Notes under the pieces: model-generated
Told to the model about the DNA's origin: nothing
Databases searched by the model: none
The model's input: only the letters and a program-made list of their open reading frames with translations
Position numbers and translations under genes: made by a program
Source of the DNA: Lingula anatina
Lineage: Eukaryota > Brachiopoda > Lingulata > Lingulida > Lingulidae
Reading direction: 5' to 3'
DNA length: 34,544 nt
Assembly: GCF_001039355.2 (NCBI RefSeq)
Contig: NW_019775431.1
Location: 1 to 34,544 of the forward strand
Shown here: one piece after another, positions 19,824 to 30,429 of the stretch
How positions within the stretch are numbered: position 1 is the stretch's first letter
How the letters are laid out: each line of letters opens with the position of its first letter

Positions 19824-19968
19824 TTCGACGTGCAGGTTTGCGAGCGAGCCCGCGTCTAATATACGTTCTCGTATCTAAATGTGCAGACGTCATGACTCAG
19901 CGTATTTGTACTGCACCCACGACACTTTGAAACAAGATTGTGAGAAGGATCTTTCAACCTGCACGTCC

Positions 19969-20032
<64 letters not shown>

Positions 20033-20160
20033 CCACCACCATACTCCCCTCACACTCTCTGAACGTGTTCTGAACTTGTATTGGTGCATGTATCTGCATG
20101 CGTCATTGCGTATTTGTAAACGTACGTCTGCGCTATTGTGACTGTGAGCAGTCCATCGCA
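19824..20160 (-). promoter_or_regulatory. Gene A upstream region with AP-1-like site and CT tract
   Basis: On the minus strand a TATA-like TACAAAT (19904-19910) is followed by CGCTGAGTCA; TGAGTCA is the AP-1 consensus (19893-19899). The same block precedes gene B. A long CT tract at about 19976-20030 lies further upstream and is much shorter in gene B. Promoter assignment is inference from position and conservation. Confidence 0.45.
19976..20030. repeat. CT microsatellite upstream of gene A
   Basis: Nearly pure CT dinucleotides after a CCCT-rich start. The minus-strand view is a GA tract. Gene B has only a short GAGAGAGAGG in the mirrored place near 22940. Confidence 0.9.
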
Positions 20161-20589
20161 ATAAAAATCTGGAGAAAACAATATATTAGTCTTATTTACA
20201 TGTAAACCAACGTGGGATATAGAAGGTATCACCTATTCTTATCGGGACGTGACTTATAACAAACAAGATAAGTACATGTACTTTGGTATAAGGTTCTAGT
20301 TCCCTGTACGACACATAACAAAGGTGCTATGTTTAAATACAGTCAATTAATACGTTGTATATGTTACTAGCTTTATTATGTTCTACTTGTACTATTTCAA
20401 TACGACTGGAAAAAATTCAAATTCAGAACAGTTGTTTCACGCTTTTGTCATTCTTTTCTGAAACGTGAAAACAAACGCACGCGCATTCCACAACCACACT
20501 TACACCGCATGCACGCACGTGAGCACACATACAAAGACGCACATTCATTGAGGCAAGTTTCTGTCGCATATTTTACTGACATTTGTATT

Positions 20590-20702
20590 TGGTATATAGG
20601 AATATAATCCACTGCCAAACAAGGGGTATGTTCCCTCGCATAGTGCGATGCACTGCTCTAAGACGCAGTATGCTTGAAGGAAGCGTTCACCCAAGACCCA
20701 AT
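20590..20702 (-). pseudogene. Decayed copy of the signal-peptide exon, gene A arm
   Basis: The minus strand reads GGGTCTTGGGTGAACGC, AAGCATACTGCGTCTTAG and GGAACATACCCC, aligned to exon 1 of gene A. The start codon position is ATT rather than ATG, and the hydrophobic leader is broken by in-frame stops and shifts. The upstream block with TATAAACACGCTGAATCACG is also present, so promoter and exon were copied together. Confidence 0.65.
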
Positions 20703-21796
20703 TCGCCAAGCTGGCTAACGTGAGAACCTGTCTTAATTATCTACTCGTATCAAAAACTACACACGACGTGATTCAGCGTGTTTATACTGCAGGGATAGCA
20801 TCTCAGAGCATGATTAAAAAAAAAAAAAAAAAACAGAACTGGCAGCGTGCCTGTATAGGCCCTATATATGCGTCTTTTTTAACGTCCTGATACATATACA
20901 CGTACACGTGTGTGCGTCCTTTTGTACCTGTGAGCAGTCCATTGCAATCAAAATTTACACAAGAGAACAATAAGTCTTATTAACTTATAAACAAACGTAT
21001 GATAGAGGAAATAACACATATTTTCAGGCCGCGACTTACAACAATCATGTTAACTACATGTACATGGGTACATGGTTCTATAATTAAATTCACCAAAACA
21101 GCTTTTAAATGTAATGTTGACTTTCTTTTTGTTATAATGATATTTTGAGTCACTTTGAAAAATGAAAATCGTATCTTGTATACTTTTAGAACGTATTTTT
21201 ATCGACTTTTTTACTTGGGTTTGATACAATTTTCTTTCAGTACAGCAATAATTTAATGAGCGTAATGATTTCTTTATCTGTGTATATTCATATACTGATC
21301 CAAAGGCCGATTCTAGATAGTTCCCAAAGCCAAAAGATAAAAATAGATAAAAACACCCGAAACGTGAAGTAGTGCGTACGTTAACGATCGTCTCTATGAT
21401 TTTACCAAACACATCCAATAATTCAATTGTAATGCAGTTCTTGAAAATGTATTTTGAAATGAATTTCAGAAAAAAATTAATGTGGAATATTTTTTTCTTG
21501 AAACAACCATTTTAGTATAATTATATGTTAAACTTATGGTTGCAATTAAAATATTATTAATTTATTATTGAAATAGATGATCAGTGATTATTATGTCTTT
21601 TAAAATATTTTTCAGTCAACTTGCGTTGTCATTTGTGCAACAACTGTCATGATGCACAAATGTCTTTTAAGATTGTTTACATAACAATAAAGCAGGTAAA
21701 TTGGGTGCAGAAACTAAGAATACCCTGTCGAAAAACTTTCTTTTCAAAAATGTCTAAATTAAATTATAAACCTTCTTTTGGGTTTCATTGTCACAG

Positions 21797-21891
21797 GGGT
21801 AATTGCCACGTTGATACTCGGAATTGTAGTGGCAGGAATCGCACAATTTATACCACTAAAATCCGGTGTAACACAAATGGAATTCCGCTAG
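21797..21891 (+). CDS. Candidate transmembrane last exon, gene unknown
   Basis: After a good acceptor (TTTCATTGTCACAG) a phase 1 frame reads (G)VIATLILGIVVAGIAQF, then IPLKSGVTQMEFR and TAG. It would be one membrane helix with a short basic tail, as in the last exon of a type I membrane protein. No partner exon on the plus strand was found upstream, and it sits close to the palindrome centre. It could be chance. Confidence 0.3.
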
Positions 21892-22245
21892 GAACTGTGG
21901 TCCACTTCCCATTACATTGTACAGTTGACATTCGTCCCAAATACTAATTAATACTCCAACGAACCCCAACCTGTACATATTATATGGGACCCGGACCTCC
22001 ATTCCTAGGACTTCTATTTCTATCACACCGGCTGGCATAAACATGCATGCACTTATATATGTATCAGGACGTTTACAAATTCGCAAGCACGCATACGTAT
22101 ACAGGCACGCTAAGTGATGTTCTTTCAGTCGTGCTCTGAGATGCAATATCTGCAGTATAAACACGCTGAATCACGCCGTTTGTAGTTTTTGATACGAGTG
22201 GATACAATTTTTTGATACCAGTAGACAGGTTCCCACGTTAGCTAG

Positions 22246-22342
22246 CATGTCGGGTCTGGGGTGAAAGCTTGCCTCCAAGCATGCTGTTTCTGAGAGCAGA
22301 GCACCGCTCTAGGCATGGGAATATACCCCCTGTGTGCCAGTG
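22246..22342 (+). pseudogene. Decayed copy of the signal-peptide exon, gene B arm
   Basis: The plus strand reads GGGTCTGGGGTGAAAGC, AAGCATGCTGTTTCTGAG and GGAATATACCCCC, the mirror of 20590-20702. An ATG at 22247 is out of register, and the leader is interrupted by stops. The preceding CAGTATAAACACGCTGAATC block is retained near 22152-22172. Confidence 0.65.
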
Positions 22343-23004
22343 TAAAATATTCCTATATAATAAGTACCAGTACAATTGTCAGTAAAAAGTAAACTCGTCT
22401 CGATGAATGTGCGTCTTTGTGTGTGCTCACGTGTGTGCGTGCGGTGTAAGTGTGGTTGTGAAATGCGCGTGCGTTTCTTTGTGTTTTCACGTTTTAGAAA
22501 TAAAATGTCAAAAACGTGAAACATTTGCTCTAAATTTAAAATTTGGCAATCACACTGAAACAGTAAAAAATGTACATTATGATGCTATAATCATATACAA
22601 TGTATTATTTGACTTTATTCAAACAAATCATCTTTGTTCTGTGCCGTACAGGGAAAGTAGGACCCTATACCAAAGTATATGCACTTATCTTGTTTGTTAT
22701 AAGTCACGTCCTGATAAGGATAGGTGACACTTTCTCAACCCCACGTTGGTTTTTTTTTTTTTTTTTTTTTGTAAATAAGGCTAATTTTATTTTATTTTCT
22801 CCATATTTTTTATTGCGATGGACTGCTCAAAAGCACAATAGCGCAGACGTACGTTCACAAATCCGCAATGACGCATGCAGATACATGCACCAAGTTCAGA
22901 ACACGTTCAGAGAGTGAGAGGGGAGTATTGTGGTGGGGGAGAGAGAGGGAGAACGTGTAGGTTGAAAGGTCTGTTCTCGCAACCTTGCTTTGAGGTGTCA
23001 TGGC

Positions 23005-23094
23005 TGCAGTATAAACACGCTGAGTCACGACTTCTCCATATTTAGATACGAGTACGTATATTAGACGGGCTTACTCGACAACTTGCACGTCGAA
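23005..23094 (+). promoter_or_regulatory. Gene B promoter block: TATAAA and AP-1-like site
   Basis: TATAAA at 23010-23015 is followed by TGAGTCA at 23021-23027, 80-85 nt before the ATG at 23095. The block is repeated before gene A and before both decayed exons, where the second site has become TGAATCA. This suggests a TATA-driven, possibly stress- or immune-inducible promoter; that is inference. Confidence 0.45.
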
Positions 23095-23224
23095 ATGGGT
23101 CTTGGAGTACTGCACGTTTGTCTACTAGTATGCTGTTTCCTAGGGCACTACATCGCACCAGGCAAAGGCACATACCCCATACCTGGCAGCGGATACCCCG
23201 GGGGTAACTATGGTGGGTCAAACG
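23095..23224 (+). CDS. Gene B exon 1: signal peptide
   Basis: It encodes MGLGVLHVCLLVCCFLGHYI and PGKGTYPIPGSGYPGG. The donor is AAACG followed by GTAACC, phase 1, 130 nt as in gene A. Confidence 0.85.
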
Positions 23225-24824
23225 GTAACCACACGTACTTAATGTTTCCATACCCTCTACCAGGGCGATATATTGATTTTTCACAGATATTCACAGATAT
23301 GTCTCTATACTAGATAAACAGACATGTCCACAATAATATCTGCGACCCTGGTAGAGGGTAATGTTTCCGCCTGCAAAGGCAGTGTAAGCTGTGATTGCTT
23401 ATTATATTAAAAAATTAATACATATTGTTGTTCCTGGTACTATGCATGGACTAGTTACTTTAAATTGCAGAAGGATGTGTTTTTTTAAAAAATGTTCGTA
23501 AGATAAATTACCACACGTGCGACAAAGGTCGTCATAAAACTGCATAATGAAATAGGAGTATATTGTATATGACGACGGGATTATGAAACCAAAAGCGTTA
23601 ATAACTCTTTCTGAATACCACTTTCTGTTAAATGTCATTTTGTTATATTTGACTGTCATGACTACCCCGGTAGAATACACATATAAATATTAAAGCGTTA
23701 ATAATTCCGATACCGTTCTCAAAAATGCTATCTTATAATTTATCGGCATTTTGGGGACGTTATTATTTCATACAATACATCTTATCCTTAACTGTTAAGG
23801 TTGCTCCGAGTTGAGGTTCAGCCCATATAAAAAATACCAAATATGCCATGTTGCAAGTTCTTGGAGTGGGGCACAATGGTACTGCAGGAACAAACCAGGT
23901 GGAAATCTTGCCTATATTGGACCTAACATGTACCAAGAGCAGAGGGAATTGAACAGTGCACTGAAGAAATATAATGTCACGGATGCCTGGATAACCAGTA
24001 ATTCACGGATCTCAAAGAGACACAGCGGATATCCCTCTAATACATATGGGGTGTTTCCTTCAACCTACCAATGCCCCTCAAGGTATGATATTTTAAGTTC
24101 AAGACATTGAGAGTATACCTCTGGGAACAAATGAGCTTGATATGTTTACTGCACACCAGATGCCGCTGGCACTCTTAAAGAATGGTGTGCCATTTGATAC
24201 ATATCAATTGTTACGAAATCTTAATGTTCACTTAATCGCTGTACAAAGCTAAAACAGACTAAAGGCCCTCATGCTATGGTATCCAGTTGTAAGGAATTCT
24301 AAACTCTGGCGAAAACTGAGAATCCGCGTTAGGGTCAATTCGGGAACTTAGAGTAAACAGCCAAAACAGTTACAGATTTTAAAATAAAAAAGTATCTAAG
24401 TCTTACGTCAATATGCATTATTTCACATTCCAGGATACCATATGGACGCTACAGAAGAACAGGTTATCTCTCTCACTCTCTATCGAAATTGCATTTTAAA
24501 ATGTTTAATCACTTGTACATGTAACGCCAAACGTACTGATACATGTTACTGAGACTGAACATGTTACATTTTGCTTAACTTTCTTACAAAATATGTAGAG
24601 TCAGTTTACATGAAATTAAGATTATTACACTATTACACTGCTGTTATGAATACATTTTATGATACACAATGATAATTACCAGTATAGGCGGTTGGTGCAG
24701 CAGTCTTGTCAGTGTTCTCGGCACAGGTGCCATATCGTCACTGCCATGTAATTGTGCACTACCCTACATTTGCGAGATAAAAACAGGTAGGTGTACATCA
24801 CTTCTAAATTAATCAGTTTTACCA

Positions 24825-24896
<72 letters not shown>

Positions 24897-27800
24897 TGTG
24901 TGAGAGAGAGAGAGAGGGGGGGGGGGAGTAAGAAAAAGAGAATGCGAGAGATACAGAGAGAAAGAGGGGGGGTGCGCACGTTTATACAGTATTTGAGCTT
25001 CTCCTTATTTGTCCATTTGTGTGGGAGTGAATGCATATGCGTGCGTGCACGTGTGTGTGTGCATATGAGGGATGTTCGACATTCAATATTCCTTTGCTTC
25101 CAGCACCTGATATGAACGTTATTTAAACGCACATGAGTAATGAGATAATTACGGTGGACATGCAGAGAGGTAATTGAATCACTACATGAAATAACACATC
25201 TAACACAAATAAAGAAATATGCCAAAGAGAGATAAAATGTTTATATTATCCAACAGGTTCAGGGCTCAAGAATCCGTGTCGGAACAATGGAACATACGAC
25301 GGGTACCGCTGCCATTGTCCACCGGGATTTTCCGGCTCCTTCTGTGAAACCAGCACCAGTTATTGTGTCAGACCTGGTATATGCAGTGGACGAGGAAAGT
25401 GTTATGACACGTACAACTTTCATCGTTACATATGTAAATGTGACACTGGTTTTACGGGGAAAAATTGTGAAACAAACATAGACGATTGCCGGTCAGATAG
25501 ATTAAAGTGCAATGGGCGGGGGAGGTGCATTGATGGGGTGAATAACTACACTTGCTCATGTGACAAAGGTTTTACTGGAAAGAACTGTGAGCGCAACATC
25601 AAGGATTGCGATTTACGCTCTTGCAGCGGACATGGATGGTGCCAAGATGGCATCAATAGTTATACGTGCCATTGTGACGCTGGTTTTACTGGCGTGGATT
25701 GTGAGGCTGAAATAAACGAATGCGCCAGCAACCCATGCCACCAACAGCAAGGGACGTGCGAAAGCTTGTTGGGCAGTTATAAATGCCATTGTCACCCAGG
25801 GTTCACTGGTGAAACTTGCGACGTCAATATAGACGAATGTGCATCTCAACCATGTAAAAATGGTGGTACCTGCACTGATGAAGTCGATGGGTTTTCCTGT
25901 CAGTGCTTACCTGGATTAACGGGGAAAACGTGCGAGAATAGCATCAATGAATGTGACTCTCAACCGTGCAAGAACAACGGGACGTGCAAAGATGGGATGA
26001 ACTTTTACGTCTGCATTTGTCCCGCTGGGCTGACTGGCAAAACGTGCACCGTGAACGTAGATGAATGTAAATCTAACCCTTGTGTAAATGGTGCTGCGTG
26101 TGAAGATGCCTTAAATGGTTATGTTTGTCGATGCAGAAATGGGTTTACTGGAAAACACTGTGAAACTAACATTGACGAATGTGCATCTCAGCCGTGCAAG
26201 AATGACGCAACATGCATCGACAATATTAATAGATATTTTTGCTTATGTGCAGTCGGTGTTACAGGTTCCAGCTGCGAGACCAAAATTAACGAATGTGCAT
26301 CTCAGCCCTGCAGACATGGCGCTACGTGTACAGATGCTATCGACGGATACATGTGTCAGTGCCCCTCTGGTTTTACCGGTTCTCGATGTCAAACCAGCAT
26401 AGATGAATGTGCATCCAATCCTTGTTTGAACAACGGCTCATGTCAAGATGAAGTCAATGGATACATTTGCCAATGTCCAGATGGTTTTAGTGGAGTTAAA
26501 TGTGAATTGCCACCAACCACAATTCCAAGTACTGTAACAAAATCCTCGAGCACCACCACCACTATGGCACCAAAAGGTAAATTAAGTGTAAAATTGTTAA
26601 GTTTGGTTTGTAACTATTCAAATGCAAAAGTATCGCTTTGTAAGTAATCAAATGCAAAAGTATCAAAACCATATATCCATGCAGCGTAATCACCGCTGGA
26701 TATATAATTTTGGTAAAAGAGAAACGAAGGCCAATAGAGAAAGAATCTGTTTCAATTTCAAATAATTTCCAATAAGTCAAAACTTTTTGGGTTGCAACGA
26801 GTCCTGAATTAGTCTAATGATTTCCCACACATTTTCGTTCCAGACCCTTGTGATCCCAATCCTTGTCCTGAAACAGCACCCGGGCATCCGATACCATGCA
26901 AAAGCATAGGTGGCAGCACTAACTTTGAATGTGTGGGACTCAATGGTGAGTAGCATATACCTTCTACATCTTTAATGACATGTGGCAATTTCAACGGATC
27001 CACATTTATAACCACAGGCCTGAGTCGTCGTCCTTTCTGCGTCCTGTAGTATGGTTCCGTTTGAGGGTTAAAAAATATTACTTAACTTGTCGACAACTGG
27101 CCAATCATTGAACACTCATTCCGCGACCAAAGCTATGCTTGTGCATCCTTTCTACGACCACAGCGATGCCAGTTCCATGGTCGCAAAAAGGGTGCAGAAA
27201 GGGCACCGTCCAGTGTAAAGGTGGTTTTACCTGGTAAAGTACACTTGCACCTTGTGTTAATAGGGTTACTGGAAGCTCACCAGCGTTATCAGTGTGTCTC
27301 AGCCGAGTGGAGACGGCAAAGATGAGACTGAATCCTTGGAGGTTTATTCATTTATTTATTTAACTTTATTTATCAAGGGTAAAACATTACCTTCCCCATC
27401 TTATTTATGACGTTTGTAAAAGTATAAAAAATGACGTGTATTAAATAAGATTATCAAAAATCACAAAAAATATGTATACAAATTAAAACAATAAAAATAA
27501 TAACAATTCCATAAGCCTGGTTATTAGTATTGAAATTAGGTTTGGGAGTAGTCCTTTTTATTAATTTTCACCAATGCAGCAGCGGCCTTAATTGATCGTA
27601 TACTGCCACACGATAAAACTGGGAGGTTATGTTTACCCTTTTATCATCTGAGGGCGTTGACATTGCAGTGGGTGGATATAACACCTGGGCAGACATAACT
27701 ACTAAAGTCTGAGGCATGGTTTTACTTGTTTGACTTTTCTACATTGTAAAATCCCTGACATACTCACAAGCAAACAAATCGTTGCCCTATTTTGTGAATA

Positions 27801-29343
27801 ACTTCAAAAACCAATGTCACTGCTTTGCACATGTGGCAATTTCAGTACCTGATTATTTTTTTTCAAACAATACTGAAAGGAATAAAGGCGGATATTTACA
27901 AGGTATTGTTCATATTTTTATGTAAACATCACTAATACATTTTTACAACTTAGCATATAGGCAAGAAGCAAGCTAGTGGTTCACTGTTCACAATCGCAAT
28001 CTAACAATCTAACAATTCGACAGGAAGCACAGTATTTGGGAATAAAATGTAGAAATATATACAACAGGTGCTATTTACAATTAGAAATCATAAAAAATGA
28101 TATCATTGGATAAAGCCGAGCCAGCCGCCCCCCCCCCCCTCCCCCTTGGCCTGGGACTCGGGACCCGATGAAGGGCCCGAAAAAGTTTTGGTATTTTAGA
28201 GGGCGAACGGTGCAGTTTGGTACGGTTTAGTACTATAAATCAGCTAGTCAAAATTCTAATTTCAAGAGGGGAATATTAGTGTGATTTGTTTTTCAGAAAC
28301 CGAAAGGGGGATCAGGACCCCCCTTACCCCCCTCTAAATCCACCACTGGTCTTAAATACCTCAGACTACATATACAGTATGTCTAGCTACATGTACTACA
28401 CAACAGTGGTATCTCACGCGAATATTAGTGTGAGATGTGACTTCTAAAGACACTTAGAGAGTACATGTATATTTACCATAGGTATCGGGGCTGTGTTATC
28501 AAAACCAGCTCGTGTTTACAGGATTTAAAAAGACAGCTGAGAAAATGTTGCCGCAAAATAACAAGCGATATGCATTCAAAACACTGACAGCAATCTGTAA
28601 TTACTAGTTTCTCGTACACTTCATCGGTTTTATAAGTTAAAATACACACACTTTTTAATAAAAGGCCGATTTGTAAGCGTGCCCTGACCAGGATCGACTG
28701 AACATTTTTTGTCTCTTTTACAGAAAGTACATCTACAGCAGCGCCATGTTCTGCAAATCCCTGCAAAAACGGCGGGCAATGCAAGGATACTGATTCTAGC
28801 GCTACCGATACATATAAAAGCAACCTCGGTGACTACCAATGTATATGCCCTCCATTTTATACCGGCAAGCATTGTGAAGCCCAAATCGATTTCTGTCAGT
28901 CCAACTCATGTCAGCATGGGTCCACATGCGCTCCGAAGCTTGGGGGCTACGTCTGCACCTGCCCGGCCACCCACAAGGGAACCCATTGTCAAACCCGTGT
29001 CGACCCTTGCACCAGCTCCCCCTGTCTTCATGGCGGACGCTGTACCACACAACTCGATGGGACCTTCCAGTGCACGTGCCCAAAGTTGTGGATTGGCACC
29101 CGCTGTGAGCAATGCCTGTGTCAGAACGAAGGTAGATGTGACTACAGTCCCACTGACGGCCACGTGTGTCGCTGCCAAGCTGGGTTCATCGGGATGAAGT
29201 GTGATACTAAAGTGAACGAATGCGACAGCTGGCCATGCCGCTATGGCATATGCACTGACTTGGTTAACGGTTATAAATGTGTCTGTGACCCTGGCTACAC
29301 AGGTAAAGACTGTGAAGTCAAGACTGGCAGTTTGATTGGTTAA
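23095..29343 (+). CDS. Gene B: secreted C-type lectin / EGF-repeat protein, paralogue of A
   Basis: Certain exons are 23095-23224, 23800-24082, 24434-24462, 24688-24786, 25257-26576 and 26844-26945, with the same phases as gene A. The protein has a signal peptide, a divergent lectin domain, 11 EGF-type repeats, a Thr-rich linker and the small Cys-rich module. The VWC exons that end gene A are not found; the next plus-strand exon, 28724-29343, is phase-compatible and adds five EGF repeats and a stop, for a total of 2583 nt or 861 codons. If that join is wrong, gene B lacks a 3' end in this window and 28724 belongs to another gene. Exons 1-6 are secure by comparison with gene A; the last join is a prediction. 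Confidence 0.8.
23800..24082 (+). CDS. Gene B exon 2: C-type lectin domain, main part
   Basis: It matches gene A exon 2 in length and phase, with about eight substitutions in 93 residues by my count. Examples are SSWSGAQWYC for SSWIWAQWYC and QEQRELNSAL for QEQSALKSVL. There are no stops or frameshifts, so it appears functional. EPN/QPD and WND motifs are lacking here too. Confidence 0.82.
24434..24462 (+). CDS. Gene B exon 3: 29-nt microexon
   Basis: It lies between ATTCCAG and GTTATC and reads IPYGRYRRTG with one Lys to Arg change from gene A. It is needed to keep frame from phase 2 to phase 1. Confidence 0.75.
24688..24786 (+). CDS. Gene B exon 4: C-terminal part of the lectin domain
   Basis: It reads GGWCSSLVSVLGTGAISS and LPCNCALPYICEIKTG, with donor GTAGGT. 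The loop differs from gene A and is three residues shorter; the LPYICE end is identical. Confidence 0.8.
24827..24926. repeat. Compound GT/GA microsatellite in a gene B intron
   Basis: A GT run of about 30 bases passes into a GA run of about 30 bases, then GAGAGAG and a G run. The equivalent intron of gene A has a CT stretch near 17411-17440 and an AC-rich stretch near 17191-17240. Confidence 0.9.
25257..26576 (+). CDS. Gene B exon 5: 11 EGF-type repeats and Thr-rich linker
   Basis: An uninterrupted exon of 440 codons. Repeats 1-8 and the last repeat correspond one to one with gene A repeats 1-8 and 15. Repeats 9 and 10 (CASQPCKNDATCIDNIN and CASQPCRHGATCTDAID) replace the six homogeneous units of gene A. 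Most repeats have the calcium-binding and hydroxylation pattern. The exon ends in PPTTIPSTVTKSSSTTTTMA and a phase 1 donor GTAAAT. Confidence 0.93.
26844..26945 (+). CDS. Gene B exon 6: small Cys-rich module
   Basis: It reads DPCDPNPCPETAPGHPIPC, KSIGGS and FECVGLN, closely matching gene A exon 6. The acceptor is CGTTCCAG and the donor GTGAGT, phase 1. Similarity between arms fades after this exon. Confidence 0.8.
26946..28723. other. Long intron or intergenic stretch after gene B exon 6
   Basis: I searched for the VWC exon pair of gene A and did not see it. A degraded inverted-ended repeat around 27025-27230 carries CCTTTCTGCGTCC and TGCAGAAAGGGCACCG. A C-rich run near 28123-28145 and a repeat end near 28310-28350 are present. 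No gene is supported. Confidence 0.45.
28724..29343 (+). CDS. Five-EGF exon, probably the 3' end of gene B
   Basis: After acceptor TCTTTTACAG the exon starts in phase 1 (ESTSTAAPCSANPCKNGG) and holds five EGF repeats. These include CQSNSCQHGSTCAPKLGG, a shorter CLCQNEGRC unit and a final CDPGYTGKDCEVK, followed by GSLIG and TAA. The repeats are more diverse and Pro/His-richer than those of genes A and B, and it is GC-richer. The phase fits gene B exon 6. A weak GTTAAT at 29339 would also allow splicing onward in phase 1, so the stop may not be used. Confidence 0.85.
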
Positions 29344-30311
29344 TATATTGGCCGAGTACATTTCTGTACGGTACCGGTTTGAGAAAGTGTCAACTTTGTA
29401 GCCATGGCAGGCAGTAATGCCAGAGTCGCCTCAACGGACCCCCGCAAGTTTACTGAATTAATTCTGACATTCTGACTGGTACAATTGGGCTTGTGAAAGG
29501 GGTTAACTTAAACCCCTGGCAGCGTACTTACATTTTAAAAGCAGTAACTGGTGCGATACAGAAAAGTGTATCGCTCATCGTGAAAAAAATCATAGAGACT
29601 TGATTTTAGCTGAAAATAAGGCCTTCAATTGTAATTCCTAGAGTGGACTGAATTTTTAATGTAACATTTAACGTACAATGTCTACATGCTGTTGGCATTA
29701 CCAAAAGGCATTCGCGGATCGACCTCATTGATTCAGAACAGACATTAAATTGTTTAACAGCTTAAATTATTTGCCACCATTGTTTGAAGTAATATTGGTC
29801 TCTGAACTCTCACTTTTGTGTGGATCACAATGCAGTAAGTTAAAGACGGTATTTGGTGAATTAATTTCAGATATTAAACATCGCTTGGGCTTATTATGGA
29901 GGAAACATTACATTAAAACTAATTTCATTTTATATGATTTTCCCGGTGCAGCAGGAAATACGTGGTTGTTAGACAGAAATTTATACCAATCAATCTGAAA
30001 AAAAAGCAGCAAAGCTGTAAAATACACAGACGGTAAAGCTTATAATGATGCACAAAATACTTTTTTCTCAATTTGATGCTATTTTATATGCTGCTTAATA
30101 CAAAACCGACATAATTTTTTTTAATGAGATTAGGCTCAATCGAATTATATGGCAGCTATAGATGGATCTGTTTACTTGCTTAGAAATATGAGCCCATAAA
30201 TATACAAAGTACATTTTATGTGGAAAAGTGGACCAAAAGTCAAATTCAAGGTCACATTAAGTTGTCCAATAAACTACTCCCTATTCAAGTTCAAAACGCA
30301 TGAGTAGAGTT
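29344..30311. other. Intergenic, nothing recognised
   Basis: AT-rich, with one 82-codon frame at 29750-29998 that has no recognisable domain and no supporting splice context. I do not call a gene here. Confidence 0.4.
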
Positions 30312-30413
30312 ACTGGGTATGCATGTGAATGCAGTGTAGGTTATACAGGGACAGTTTCTCAAACTTTCATCAACATGTGCCTCCCTACTCCTTGCGAGAA
30401 TGGCGGAATCTGT
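30312..30413 (+). pseudogene. Degenerate EGF exon fragment
   Basis: The frame reads GYACECSVGYTGTVSQTF, INMCLPTPCENGGIC and then a GTAAGT donor. The sixth Cys of the first unit is replaced by Ser. No acceptor was found just upstream. It is likely a remnant of an EGF gene related to A/B; an exon of an unseen gene is the alternative. Confidence 0.5.
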
Positions 30414-30429
30414 GTAAGTGAGCTGTGCG

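Larger units (their letters stand above)
14887..20715 (-). repeat. Left arm of the A/B inverted duplication
   Basis: The left arm matches the right arm (about 22178-26945) in reverse orientation through exons, introns, upstream region and the decayed exon 1. The midpoint is near 21459 when taken from exon 1 and near 21471 from the decayed exons. Arms differ by the EGF copy number, the two MITEs and microsatellite length. Outer limits are approximate; similarity seems to stop after the exon at 14887 (gene A) and 26945 (gene B). Confidence 0.8.
22178..26945 (+). repeat. Right arm of the A/B inverted duplication
   Basis: Reverse-complement partner of 14887-20715. Beyond the genes, spacer sequences pair as well: for example TTATAAGTCACGTCCTGAT near 22696-22715 mirrors the block at 20239-20260, and the CACGTGTGTGCGTGCGGTG stretch near 22427 mirrors 20504-20525. 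Confidence 0.8.

Noticed and set aside
19856-20161. Arg/Glu-rich 101-codon minus-strand frame
   Set aside because: It is generated by the CT microsatellite upstream of gene A.
22178-26945. Gene B as only a duplicated haplotype of gene A
   Set aside because: Not fully excluded, but the arms differ in EGF number, lectin loop length, 3' exons and element insertions, and both keep open frames, which favours two real genes.
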